This document shows, piece by piece, positions 1 through 5,906 of a stretch of DNA of 7,816 nucleotides. The translations under genes were made by a program, and so were the position numbers. The first letter of the stretch is position 1; the number at the start of each line of letters is the position of its first letter. Source of the stretch: SCGC-AAA471-B05 sp032249055 (GTDB lineage Archaea > Thermoproteota > Thermoprotei > Gearchaeales > Gearchaeaceae); the NCBI GenBank assembly GCA_032249055.1, contig JAVVGP010000038.1:1-7816 (forward strand), written 5' to 3'. A model generated the notes under the pieces. It had not been told where the DNA came from and searched no databases. It saw only the letters and a list, made by a program, of their open reading frames with translations.

Positions 1-1
1 A

Positions 2-127
2 ATTTTGGTTAAGGATGTTTCTTTTCAAATGGGAAAAGGTTATATTAGAGTTTCAATCGGAGATTCAGAAACTAATAAATATTTTATAGAAATATTAAAG
101 AAGATTAAAGATTCTCACCAAAAATAA
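2..127 (+). CDS. C-terminal fragment of a class I/II aminotransferase, probably histidinol-phosphate aminotransferase-like (5' end outside window)
   Basis: The frame is open from the first bases and ends at TAA 125-127, giving 41 residues. It contains ILVKD, then MGKGYIRVSIG, followed by a helix rich in Lys, Ile and Leu. In the HisC branch of the PLP-dependent fold-type I aminotransferases, the C-terminus carries a similar 'I(L)VR...G..YIR(V/I)SIGT.EEN..F...L' segment, whose Arg binds the substrate carboxylate. Here the Arg of YIR is present and the usual GTxEEN is GDSETN. The catalytic lysine and cofactor-binding half lie outside the window, so the substrate is not settled: histidinol phosphate, or a related amino acid such as in a CobD-like or aromatic aminotransferase. 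The gene is convergent with the next one. Confidence 0.62.
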   Translation: MLVKDVSFQMGKGYIRVSIGDSETNKYFIEILKKIKDSHQK

Positions 128-146
128 AATAATGTAGATAAAATGT

Positions 147-210
147 CTTGTTAAATTTTTTGCTAAAAATAATGTAAATCAGTTTATATTTTTACTGAGA
201 TTTTTATAAT
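147..210 (+). terminator. T-rich termination tract after the aminotransferase gene
   Basis: Two T-runs (around 152-161 and 189-207) follow the stop codon at 127 with no strong hairpin. Archaeal RNA polymerase commonly terminates at such U-rich tracts. The assignment rests only on composition and position between convergent genes, in a region that is AT-rich throughout. Confidence 0.35.
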
Positions 211-245
211 ATAACTATTTAAAATTTTAACTTGTATAAATAGTA

Positions 246-268
246 TAATAAAAAATTGTAAAAAAATT
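246..268 (-). terminator. T-rich termination tract after the surface-protein gene
   Basis: Read on the minus strand, the bases just after the TAA at 273-271 contain two T-runs of six or seven residues (TTTTTTTACAATTTTTT), a typical archaeal oligo-T terminator. No stem-loop is evident. Confidence 0.4.
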
Positions 269-270
269 AA

Positions 271-1332
271 TTAATTAAAATTTTTTCTTTTCTTATTATT
301 TCCTTTTTTTGAAATTAAGATTATAGGTAATAAAATTGCTATTGGTATTACTACGAACAATAATATTAAATATGAAAGAGATGGATACGAAGGTTCAATA
401 TATTTTGGGGTTTCAGGATTATTTTGGTTAAATTGAATTGGTGAATGTTCTTGTCCAGAAGGTTCTAAGATATTTGGTATTACATAACGTACCTCTATGA
501 AATTCGCTACTAAAGGAACTTCACATCCAGCATATTTTCTTAAAATAGAAACAGCTTTTTCCACAAATTCTTTATTAAAAGTAGCATTGGGAGGAATAGG
601 TAAATTAGCTATACCAGGAGCTACTCCCCAGCCTTCTAAATTTATTTTAAAGTTATAATATTCCTCTACTAGCTTTAAATATTCAATAAATCCATCTCCC
701 CATGCAAATGAACCACTAGGTAATGCTTTTCTATAAAATCTATCTATGACTTCACGTTGTTTTTCATAAATACTGGCTGGAAAGTAGTCTTCGATAAAGA
801 AAACGACTGCATTATATTTCTTAGCATACGGCTCCAAATATTTAAGGACAATACTAATTTTTTCACCTGTTATTTTATACATTGTAACTACAATAGACGG
901 AGGTATTGTTTCCCAAACACCTATCCAGTTAATTCCCAGTTCTCCTTTTTCTTTAAATATTTTATCTTGTAAAGGTTTTACTTCTTGCCTTATTGAATCA
1001 ATGAAATTAGCATAATAATACCAATTACTATGTTTTAGATCATATTTTGCAACTAGCATATCCACTATAAAAAATCCTTCTGAATCATAATCTCCAGGTA
1101 TTTTATCTATATATTTAGATTCGTTTGATCCAGGACCTCTAACTGCTACATGAGGATCAAATTTTCTATAATTAAATTCCCAATAAATATATGTTTCATT
1201 GCATCCTGTAATTACTAAATCTGGATTTTTCTTAACAACTTCATATTTTACCTCTGCTGAAGCTTTTACATTAATTGGATTTATTAATGTTATTGTTATC
1301 ATTAAAACCAAAAAGAAAACAATTATTTTCAT
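271..1332 (-). CDS. Unrecognised secreted or surface protein with N-terminal signal and C-terminal membrane anchor
   Basis: I do not recognise the family. The 353-residue product starts with a short basic and hydrophobic signal (residues 1-25, plausible cleavage after ASA). It then has about 290 residues of mixed, aromatic-rich globular sequence, a Pro/Asn/Gln-rich linker (about 289-317), a hydrophobic segment (319-341) and a strongly basic tail (KKGNNKKRK). This arrangement predicts an extracytoplasmic domain held by a C-terminal membrane helix, with the tail inside. There are only two cysteines (C44 and C270), which could form a disulfide, and sequons at N45, N70 and N249 would allow N-glycosylation. 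A central stretch (about 134-205; INWIGVWETIPPSIVV and VVFFIEDYFP) alternates beta-like and helical segments with acidic residues, which could fit a TIM-barrel-like or glycosidase-like fold, but no motif proves it. The ATG at 1332 is chosen because it directly precedes the signal and has a TATA-like element about 29 bases upstream. Confidence 0.85.
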   Translation of the reverse strand: MKIIVFFLVLMITITLINPINVKASAEVKYEVVKKNPDLVITGCNETYIYWEFNYRKFDPHVAVRGPGSNESKYIDKIPGDYDSEGFFIVDMLVAKYDLKHSNWYYYANFIDSIRQEVKPLQDKIFKEKGELGINWIGVWETIPPSIVVTMYKITGEKISIVLKYLEPYAKKYNAVVFFIEDYFPASIYEKQREVIDRFYRKALPSGSFAWGDGFIEYLKLVEEYYNFKINLEGWGVAPGIANLPIPPNATFNKEFVEKAVSILRKYAGCEVPLVANFIEVRYVIPNILEPSGQEHSPIQFNQNNPETPKYIEPSYPSLSYLILLFVVIPIAILLPIILISKKGNNKKRKNFN

Positions 1333-1356
1333 TGTATAATCAATTCAGAATAAAAC

Positions 1357-1365
1357 ATTTATTTC
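1357..1365 (-). promoter_or_regulatory. Candidate TATA element for the surface-protein gene
   Basis: GAAATAAAT on the minus strand is centred about 29 bases before the ATG at 1332, a spacing that would give a nearly leaderless transcript. The match to the archaeal TATA consensus is moderate. The rest of the 203-base gap (1333-1535) is AT-rich and shows no other clear feature. Confidence 0.4.
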
Positions 1366-1535
1366 TAAAGATTTTAATTTAATTAAAAGATTTTTAACGA
1401 ATAAGTTATTCTCATTAATTAAATATAAAAGCATAATTCCTTTAATTTAATTGTGAAAGACACAACAAAAATTTTAAAAAGCTGTGATTACTATTAAGAA
1501 GAAGGAATAAATTAAAACCGTAATTATTTGTAATT

Positions 1536-2897
1536 TCAGAGGGTAGCTAGCTTATTTATTAAAATCGAAGTATATAAAACAATTTTAGGTATTGTATCCA
1601 CTGTTATATATTCGTTTGGTGCATGGGCTCTTCCTCCATGACCGGGAGCTGTAGCTATCATAGGAACCTTTAATTTCCTTGTAAATAAATAGCTTGGTGC
1701 AGAACCAGGCAGCATGGGTATTATATATGGTTTCAAGTTCATTTCTTTATAAACTTCCTTTGAAATCTCCACAACCTTTTCCTTAGGATCTGTTTTGCTC
1801 CAGGTATATGCATCATGAACTTTAACTTCAACAAGATCTTTGTATCCCAATCTTTCAATTACTTTATTTAATCCTTCAATTACATCATTTGGCTCTATTC
1901 CTGGAACTAACCGAAAATCTAATCTTGCAACAGCTTCAGAAGGAATGATTGTTTTTGTTCCTAATCCAACATAACCTGCATAAATTCCATCAACATTAAC
2001 TGTAGGTTTAAAATATACTGATATATACCAATCATCTCCCTTTATTCTCGAATCCTTTATTCCATAAATTTCCATTATTTCTTCCAAAGGAGAAGATTCT
2101 TTAATATCGTTTAAATACTGCAAATCTTCTTCTGTAGGAGAAATAGCCTTTTCGTCAAGCCAAGGAATCTTAGGCCCTTCAATAGGATCAATTAAATGAG
2201 AAATTATGGAACTAATTACTGCTACAGGATTTATGAATCCTCTGCTAAGACTGCTATGAACATCATATTTCGAGGTTTTTGTTTTAATTTCTAAAAAAAC
2301 TATTCCCTTATTGCCCAGAACAATTGAAGGTTTTCCTAATACCCTTTCTGAAGGAAAGGCAAAGTAGCACATCATTGAATCCTTTAATTCATTGTATTTA
2401 TCTTCTACAAATTTTGGCATCGAAGGACTTCCCAATTCTTCTTCTCCTTCTAAAACTAATATTATTTCAAAGGGCAACTCATTTTCCAATTCAATATAAC
2501 TTAGTATTCCCAATAAACAGCTCATTAAAGCTCCCTTTGTATTGTAAGCTCCTCTTGCAATAATTTTATCTCCTACTATTCTTGCTTCAAAAGGAGGAGA
2601 TTCCCATAGTTCCAAAGGTTCAACTGGCTGAACATCGTACATGTTATAAAAGATAACTTTTTTATTGCTTTTTCCTTTCAATTTTGCATAAATTATTGGA
2701 TGCTTTACATAGCTAAGCAAATTTACTTCAGCATTAAATTTATCCTTTATCCATTTTGTCAAAAAAGAAACAGTTTCCTTTATTCCTTCTCCTGTACCTG
2801 ATATGCTTGGAATTTGGAGAAAACTTCTTACTTCATTTATAAAATACTGATTATTGCTTTCAACGTAGTTTTTTATTCTAGTTACAAATTCGCCCAT
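1536..2897 (-). CDS. M20 family metallopeptidase relative (CPGL/carnosinase-like) with degenerate metal site
   Basis: The 453-residue product has the length and order of a dimeric M20 (ArgE/DapE/CPG2/CNDP) protein: an N-terminal catalytic half, an inserted dimerisation domain (about 195-320) and a C-terminal catalytic half. Family marks include YDVQPVEPLELWESPPF (87-103), ARGAYNTKG (114-122), EGEEELGSP (150-158), the dimer-domain DVHSS (212-216), and GGRAHAPNE (421-429). The general-base Glu (E153), a metal-ligand Glu (E154), H214 and the last ligand H425 are present. However, the canonical His of GHYDV is M86, the bridging Asp of RGAxDxKG is N119, and the third ligand Asp aligns with F181. 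No signal or membrane segment is seen, so it is probably cytosolic. Active M20 members cleave dipeptides or acylated amino acids using two zinc or cobalt ions; this protein probably does not bind the pair normally. The start fits the usual M20 N-terminus. The stop is TGA, unlike the TAA of every other complete gene here. Confidence 0.93.
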   Translation of the reverse strand: MGEFVTRIKNYVESNNQYFINEVRSFLQIPSISGTGEGIKETVSFLTKWIKDKFNAEVNLLSYVKHPIIYAKLKGKSNKKVIFYNMYDVQPVEPLELWESPPFEARIVGDKIIARGAYNTKGALMSCLLGILSYIELENELPFEIILVLEGEEELGSPSMPKFVEDKYNELKDSMMCYFAFPSERVLGKPSIVLGNKGIVFLEIKTKTSKYDVHSSLSRGFINPVAVISSIISHLIDPIEGPKIPWLDEKAISPTEEDLQYLNDIKESSPLEEIMEIYGIKDSRIKGDDWYISVYFKPTVNVDGIYAGYVGLGTKTIIPSEAVARLDFRLVPGIEPNDVIEGLNKVIERLGYKDLVEVKVHDAYTWSKTDPKEKVVEISKEVYKEMNLKPYIIPMLPGSAPSYLFTRKLKVPMIATAPGHGGRAHAPNEYITVDTIPKIVLYTSILINKLATL

Positions 2898-2913
2898 GAA
2901 TTTATTTAAGTTT

Positions 2914-2931
2914 ACAATTAAAAAAGTTTAA
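2914..2931 (-). promoter_or_regulatory. Weak candidate promoter for the M20 gene
   Basis: On the minus strand this stretch reads TTAAACTTTTTTAATTGT, with the T/A-rich core 21-29 bases before the ATG at 2897. It is a poor TATA match. A better-looking CTTAAATAA (about 2903-2911) lies too close to the ATG to serve this start. Confidence 0.25.
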
Positions 2932-2983
2932 TTAAAATTCTTAGAAAATCCTGAAAATTTATATAATGTTGTTTTTTAAAAAG

Positions 2984-3243
2984 GTAAATTGAAATGATTT
3001 TCTCGTTGATCTTTTAGAACGATTTATTGTTCCACCATAGATTCTTAACTACATATCTTATTTGATGAGCATTTGATAGCCCAGAAGACCACACCGATTA
3101 AATATAATCAGCCCAAAATCTTATTCTAAAGAGAATATCTCATTAAAAATAGGAATGCTGCTGCCATCCCCTTAATTTCATAAAGTTCTTATCTATCTGG
3201 AAGAAGCATGTTACCATGCTTAATAAAAATTTTTCGAAATTTT
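2984..3243 (-). pseudogene. Possible decayed protein-coding remnant in the gap between the two peptidase genes
   Basis: The 463-base gap 2898-3360 holds no intact gene. Its middle has clearly more G+C (hand counts of 27-38% per 60 bases between 3001 and 3300) than the flanking gaps. One minus-strand frame from 3238 downward reads as protein-like sequence broken by in-frame stops at 3145-3143, 3142-3140, 3100-3098 and 3016-3014. Its pieces include KLRGWQQHSYF, ILFRIRFWADYI and SVWSSGLSNAHQIRYVVKN. Five TGG codons within about 50 codons are unusual for random AT-rich DNA. Protein-like pieces also occur in a second frame (for example GMAAAFLFLMRYSL), so frameshifts may be present. I cannot name the ancestor; a transposase or another mobile-element gene is possible but unproven. 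A structured RNA is less likely, since stable RNAs of thermophiles are usually far richer in G+C. Confidence 0.3.
3204..3243. repeat. Two adjacent short perfect inverted repeats
   Basis: AAGCATG (3204-3210), a four-base loop TTAC and CATGCTT (3215-3221) form a perfect 7-bp hairpin. Four bases on, AAAATTT (3226-3232), loop TTCG and AAATTTT (3237-3243) form a second perfect 7-bp hairpin. They sit at the upstream (minus-strand) end of the decayed frame, about 120 bases beyond the M28 gene's stop. They could be a processing or termination structure, or chance; the second is almost pure A/T. Confidence 0.4.
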
Positions 3244-3280
3244 AAATCTATCCCGCCTTAAATGACCGAGCTTTAGGTTA

Positions 3281-3322
3281 TAAAATTAAAAATTAAAACA
3301 TTTAAAGATAAAATTAATACAA
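3281..3322 (-). terminator. T-rich tract downstream of the M28 gene
   Basis: The minus strand from 3322 to 3281 has several T-runs (ATTTTATC, TTTTAATTTTTAATTTTATA), beginning about 40 bases after the M28 stop codon at 3363-3361. This suits an archaeal oligo-T terminator, but rests on base composition alone. Confidence 0.35.
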
Positions 3323-3360
3323 ATGATTTTTTATATTTATCTTTTTAGTTAATTTTTAAA

Positions 3361-5001
3361 TTATTTTTTAATAATAAAATGGATTAATAAATAAATAAAA
3401 ATTGCTCCTACAAAAAAAGCTATAATATTTCCTATTAAACTGAATTGTCCATAAGCCATTCCTAAAATTAAATACCAAATTATAAATGGGCCTGTAAATA
3501 TTAAAATGCTAAAGAATGTTATAAGGATTAAGAAAAAGGTTAAACCTAATAATAATAAGACTAATCTTATTAAACGTTTCTTAACGTAGGGTATCCAAGG
3601 CCAGAATATTATTGCTTGAGATAAAAGTATAACTGTTCCAAATCTATTGAAAAATAAAGAAGCAATTGTAGCTAATAACAAAGCTAAAATAAATCCATTC
3701 CCTTTTTCTATTTTCTTATTGATAAAGAATATAATTAAAGCAGGTAAGAAGAAAAATAAAAAGAGTAATAAATAATTTGGTGAATAAAGATAAGGATGCT
3801 TAGGAGGTGGCGGATAAGTATCATAAGTTACAACAAAGTTTAACTGCACAGAAAATGTCACAATTAATAAAGAAGGTAAAAGAGATAAGAAATAAATTAT
3901 TACTCCTAAAAAAGATCTCAAGAATCTAATTGATTTTTCTCTTACAAAAATTAAATGAGATAAAACAATTAACAAGAGAAGCGAAGGAATGATCCATGTT
4001 AGCAATGAATTAATATATCTTTCTTCATTTACCATTAAATAATCTGGTTCGTAATCTGGAATTCTTTCAGCTTTATCTAAACTAATTATTAATCTTTTTA
4101 AAAAAGCTCCGTAAATTTGAAAAGATTCTATTTCCATGTTTTCCATCACATCTTTTTCTGTATGATAAACTTCACGAGCCAATTCAGGTTTATCGCCTCT
4201 TGTTGAAATTTCTATAGAAGAGATCCCTTCAGCTATTATAGGACCTTGGTCAGTAAAAGAAATATCTACAGCTCTGTAAATGTATTCCCAAATACCTACA
4301 GGATCTTCTACTTTAATTTTCATAAAATCTCCCACATCTTTACAAATTTTTCTTAACCATAATGGAGAATATCCTTTGAATTGTCCCATTGATTCAAGAG
4401 CTAGACTTGTTATTTTTCCTACAGTTAAATCCTCAGCTACAATTACTACTTTAACTTTTGTTTTAAAACTTTTAGCAAAAGTTTTTGCTCCTTGCATTCC
4501 CCATTCTTCACTGCTTACAAAGGCAAAAAGAATGTTCCTTTTTGAGTTATAATTGATCAATTCTTTAGCTAATTCAAGCAAAACACCTACATGACCAGCT
4601 GTATCACTTGCTGCTTCTATACTCATAGGTACCATATCATAATTTCCAAGTATAGCAATAGTTTCATTTATTGATCCTTTTTTAAAGGCATAAATATTCC
4701 AGCCAATTCTTTTATATTCTATATTTACAGTAAAATTTTCTGTTTTTACTTCATAACCCATTTCCTCTAAATTATTCTTTATCCAAACAAAGGCTTCATA
4801 TTCTTCCTGGGTTCCAACAACTCTTTTTGGAAAATTCTTTGATAAATAATAAGCATAATTATAAGCTGAAGTTCCATTAAAGTAAACTTCATCTTCATAA
4901 ACTTTTATTTCACTCTTTACAGGAAAATTAATAAAATGAAGAAAGAAAAATAAAGATAAAATTATTAAATTAATTAATACTAATGATAAAATTCGCTTCA
5001 T
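3361..5001 (-). CDS. Membrane-bound M28 family peptidase relative lacking both metal-binding histidines
   Basis: Starting from ATG 5001 the product has 546 residues: a signal anchor (about 3-26), an extracytoplasmic M28 domain (about 40-315), then seven or eight hydrophobic spans (about 332-543). M28 marks are GNYDMVP (119-125), ASDTAG (131-136), SEEWG (164-168), AEDLTVG (189-195), FTDQGP (249-254) and YHTEKD (279-284). The bridging Asp (D133), catalytic and ligand Glu (E165, E166) and Asp (D191) are kept. The two histidine ligands, of 'HYD' and 'SDH', are N120 and Q252. Normal M28 aminopeptidases need these for the two-zinc centre. Sequons at N42, N89 and N112 fit an outside location. The frame is open further to a TTG at 5052 (17 more residues), but a TATA element centred 24 bases before ATG 5001, and the signal anchor starting right there (MKRILSLV), favour the shorter form. 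Architecture resembles eukaryotic ERMP1 and GPAA1; the actual role is unknown. Confidence 0.92.
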   Translation of the reverse strand: MKRILSLVLINLIILSLFFFLHFINFPVKSEIKVYEDEVYFNGTSAYNYAYYLSKNFPKRVVGTQEEYEAFVWIKNNLEEMGYEVKTENFTVNIEYKRIGWNIYAFKKGSINETIAILGNYDMVPMSIEAASDTAGHVGVLLELAKELINYNSKRNILFAFVSSEEWGMQGAKTFAKSFKTKVKVVIVAEDLTVGKITSLALESMGQFKGYSPLWLRKICKDVGDFMKIKVEDPVGIWEYIYRAVDISFTDQGPIIAEGISSIEISTRGDKPELAREVYHTEKDVMENMEIESFQIYGAFLKRLIISLDKAERIPDYEPDYLMVNEERYINSLLTWIIPSLLLLIVLSHLIFVREKSIRFLRSFLGVIIYFLSLLPSLLIVTFSVQLNFVVTYDTYPPPPKHPYLYSPNYLLLFLFFFLPALIIFFINKKIEKGNGFILALLLATIASLFFNRFGTVILLSQAIIFWPWIPYVKKRLIRLVLLLLGLTFFLILITFFSILIFTGPFIIWYLILGMAYGQFSLIGNIIAFFVGAIFIYLLIHFIIKK

Positions 5002-5020
5002 AAAAATTAATATTTTAACA

Positions 5021-5029
5021 TAATTTAAG
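5021..5029 (-). promoter_or_regulatory. TATA element that decides the M28 start
   Basis: CTTAAATTA on the minus strand is centred about 24 bases before ATG 5001, exactly where a leaderless archaeal transcript needs it. It lies inside the 17-codon extension to TTG 5052, arguing that the extension is not translated from this promoter. A weaker A/T-rich element about 25 bases above the TTG leaves some doubt. Confidence 0.6.
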
Positions 5030-5164
5030 TATTTTTGAATGTTTTTATCCAATTATCAAAAACAATACTTTTAATTTATCTATCAACCCTTTTTTGAAAC
5101 TTTTTTTACAATAGGTCTCACTTATAGGTAGAATTTCGTTCATAATTAATTGCTGTTCTATAAT

Positions 5165-5172
5165 CTTAAATA
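5165..5172 (+). promoter_or_regulatory. Upstream copy of the CTTAAATA element in the divergent region
   Basis: This octamer is identical to the one at 5218-5225. It would start transcription near 5195, giving a leader of roughly 55 bases to the ATG at 5252, or a short separate RNA. No gene of its own follows. The remainder of 5002-5251 is AT-rich and shows nothing else I can name. Confidence 0.3.
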
Positions 5173-5217
5173 AAGGATAAAGGGTTTATCTTCCGAACTT
5201 TGTATTTAAAGAATAAA

Positions 5218-5225
5218 CTTAAATA
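5218..5225 (+). promoter_or_regulatory. TATA element for the YdjM/DUF457-like gene
   Basis: The sequence AAACTTAAATA (5215-5225) looks like a purine-rich BRE followed by a canonical crenarchaeal TATA box. It is centred about 30 bases before ATG 5252, giving a leaderless or nearly leaderless transcript. Confidence 0.65.
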
Positions 5226-5251
5226 TTTAGTTAAAAATAGCTTTTTGGAAA

Positions 5252-5875
5252 ATGTTGGGAAGGAACCATATATTATTTAATCTTTCTACTTTTTTCCCTC
5301 TCCTATTTTATTTATATCTCATAAATTATCCTTTGATTTATATTTATGCTTCATTTCTTTGCATAATAGCATTTTCCAACTTTCCAGATATTGATATTAA
5401 ATATCGAAGAGGAAAAATCTTAAACAGAATAATTTATCTAATTTTTTATTTTCCTTTCATTATTTTAGCATTAATTTTAAAAAACAAAAGAATGATAAAG
5501 CATAGAGGTATTACACATACAGTTTATGGTTTAATTTTATTTTCTTTTATTGTTTCTTTAATTTACTATTCTATATCTTTTTATCTTCCCAGCATTTTTG
5601 ATTTTTTAATTTTATTTTCAATAATTTTTTCTTATATTTTACATTTATTATGCGACCTTATAACTGCTGAAGGAATAGTTTTAACTAAAAGAAGATTTAA
5701 AGGAATTTTAATAACTGGAAAAAACGATTCAATTTATACTTATATATATTCATTTTTCCAAATCATTTCAACTTTTATATTATATAGAATTAATTTTTTG
5801 TTAATTCCAACAATTGCTTTTTTAATTTTAATTTCATTTATTTTAATACCACTAACAATAAAAAATTTAAAATAA
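5252..5875 (+). CDS. YdjM/DUF457-type membrane-bound metal-dependent hydrolase homologue
   Basis: The 207-residue product is strongly hydrophobic, with about five or six membrane segments, and carries the conserved polar motifs of the YdjM/DUF457 family. These are an N-terminal His (H6 in GRNHILF), FPDID (44-48; D46 and D48), KHRGITHT (83-90; H84 and H89) and HLLCDLIT (131-138; H131 and D135). The His/Asp residues are proposed to form a metal site near the membrane face. Family members are annotated as predicted metal-dependent hydrolases; the substrate, perhaps a lipid, is not established. All expected motif residues are intact, in contrast to the neighbouring M20 and M28 proteins. A basic loop (KRRFKG, 146-151) follows the last motif. 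The start is supported by the TATA element at 5218-5225. The gene is divergent from the M28 gene and ends only 31 bases before the next start, but that gene has its own promoter. Confidence 0.85.
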   Translation: MLGRNHILFNLSTFFPLLFYLYLINYPLIYIYASFLCIIAFSNFPDIDIKYRRGKILNRIIYLIFYFPFIILALILKNKRMIKHRGITHTVYGLILFSFIVSLIYYSISFYLPSIFDFLILFSIIFSYILHLLCDLITAEGIVLTKRRFKGILITGKNDSIYTYIYSFFQIISTFILYRINFLLIPTIAFLILISFILIPLTIKNLK

Positions 5876-5876
5876 G

Positions 5877-5885
5877 TTTATAAAA
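5877..5885 (+). promoter_or_regulatory. TATA element for the acetyltransferase gene
   Basis: TTTATAAAA starts one base after the preceding stop codon (5873-5875) and is centred 26 bases before ATG 5907. This fits a leaderless transcript and shows that the acetyltransferase need not be cotranscribed with the membrane protein gene before it. Confidence 0.65.
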
Positions 5886-5906
5886 AAGGCTAAGGAAATT
5901 TCTATT

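Noticed and set aside
757..972. Plus-strand open frame of 71 codons inside the surface-protein gene
   Set aside because: It is antisense to a well-supported gene, has no family marks and has no promoter of its own.
2324..2563. Plus-strand open frame of 79 codons inside the M20 gene
   Set aside because: It is a shadow of the M20 coding sequence, and its content mirrors the conserved motifs of the other strand.
2903..2911. CTTAAATAA as the TATA box of the M20 gene
   Set aside because: It is centred about 10 bases before the ATG, so transcription would start inside the gene, where no later in-frame start fits the M20 N-terminus.
3061..3120. C/D box sRNA suggested by TTGATGA near 3062-3068
   Set aside because: No matching D box (CTGA) at the right distance on the same strand; a CTGA occurs only on the opposite strand.
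2984..3300. Stable structured RNA such as SRP, RNase P or tRNA
   Set aside because: No tRNA cloverleaf or known core motif was found, and the G+C of about 30% is far too low for a stable RNA of a thermophile.
4280..4552. Plus-strand open frame of 90 codons inside the M28 gene
   Set aside because: It is antisense to the conserved M28 catalytic domain, with no recognisable product.
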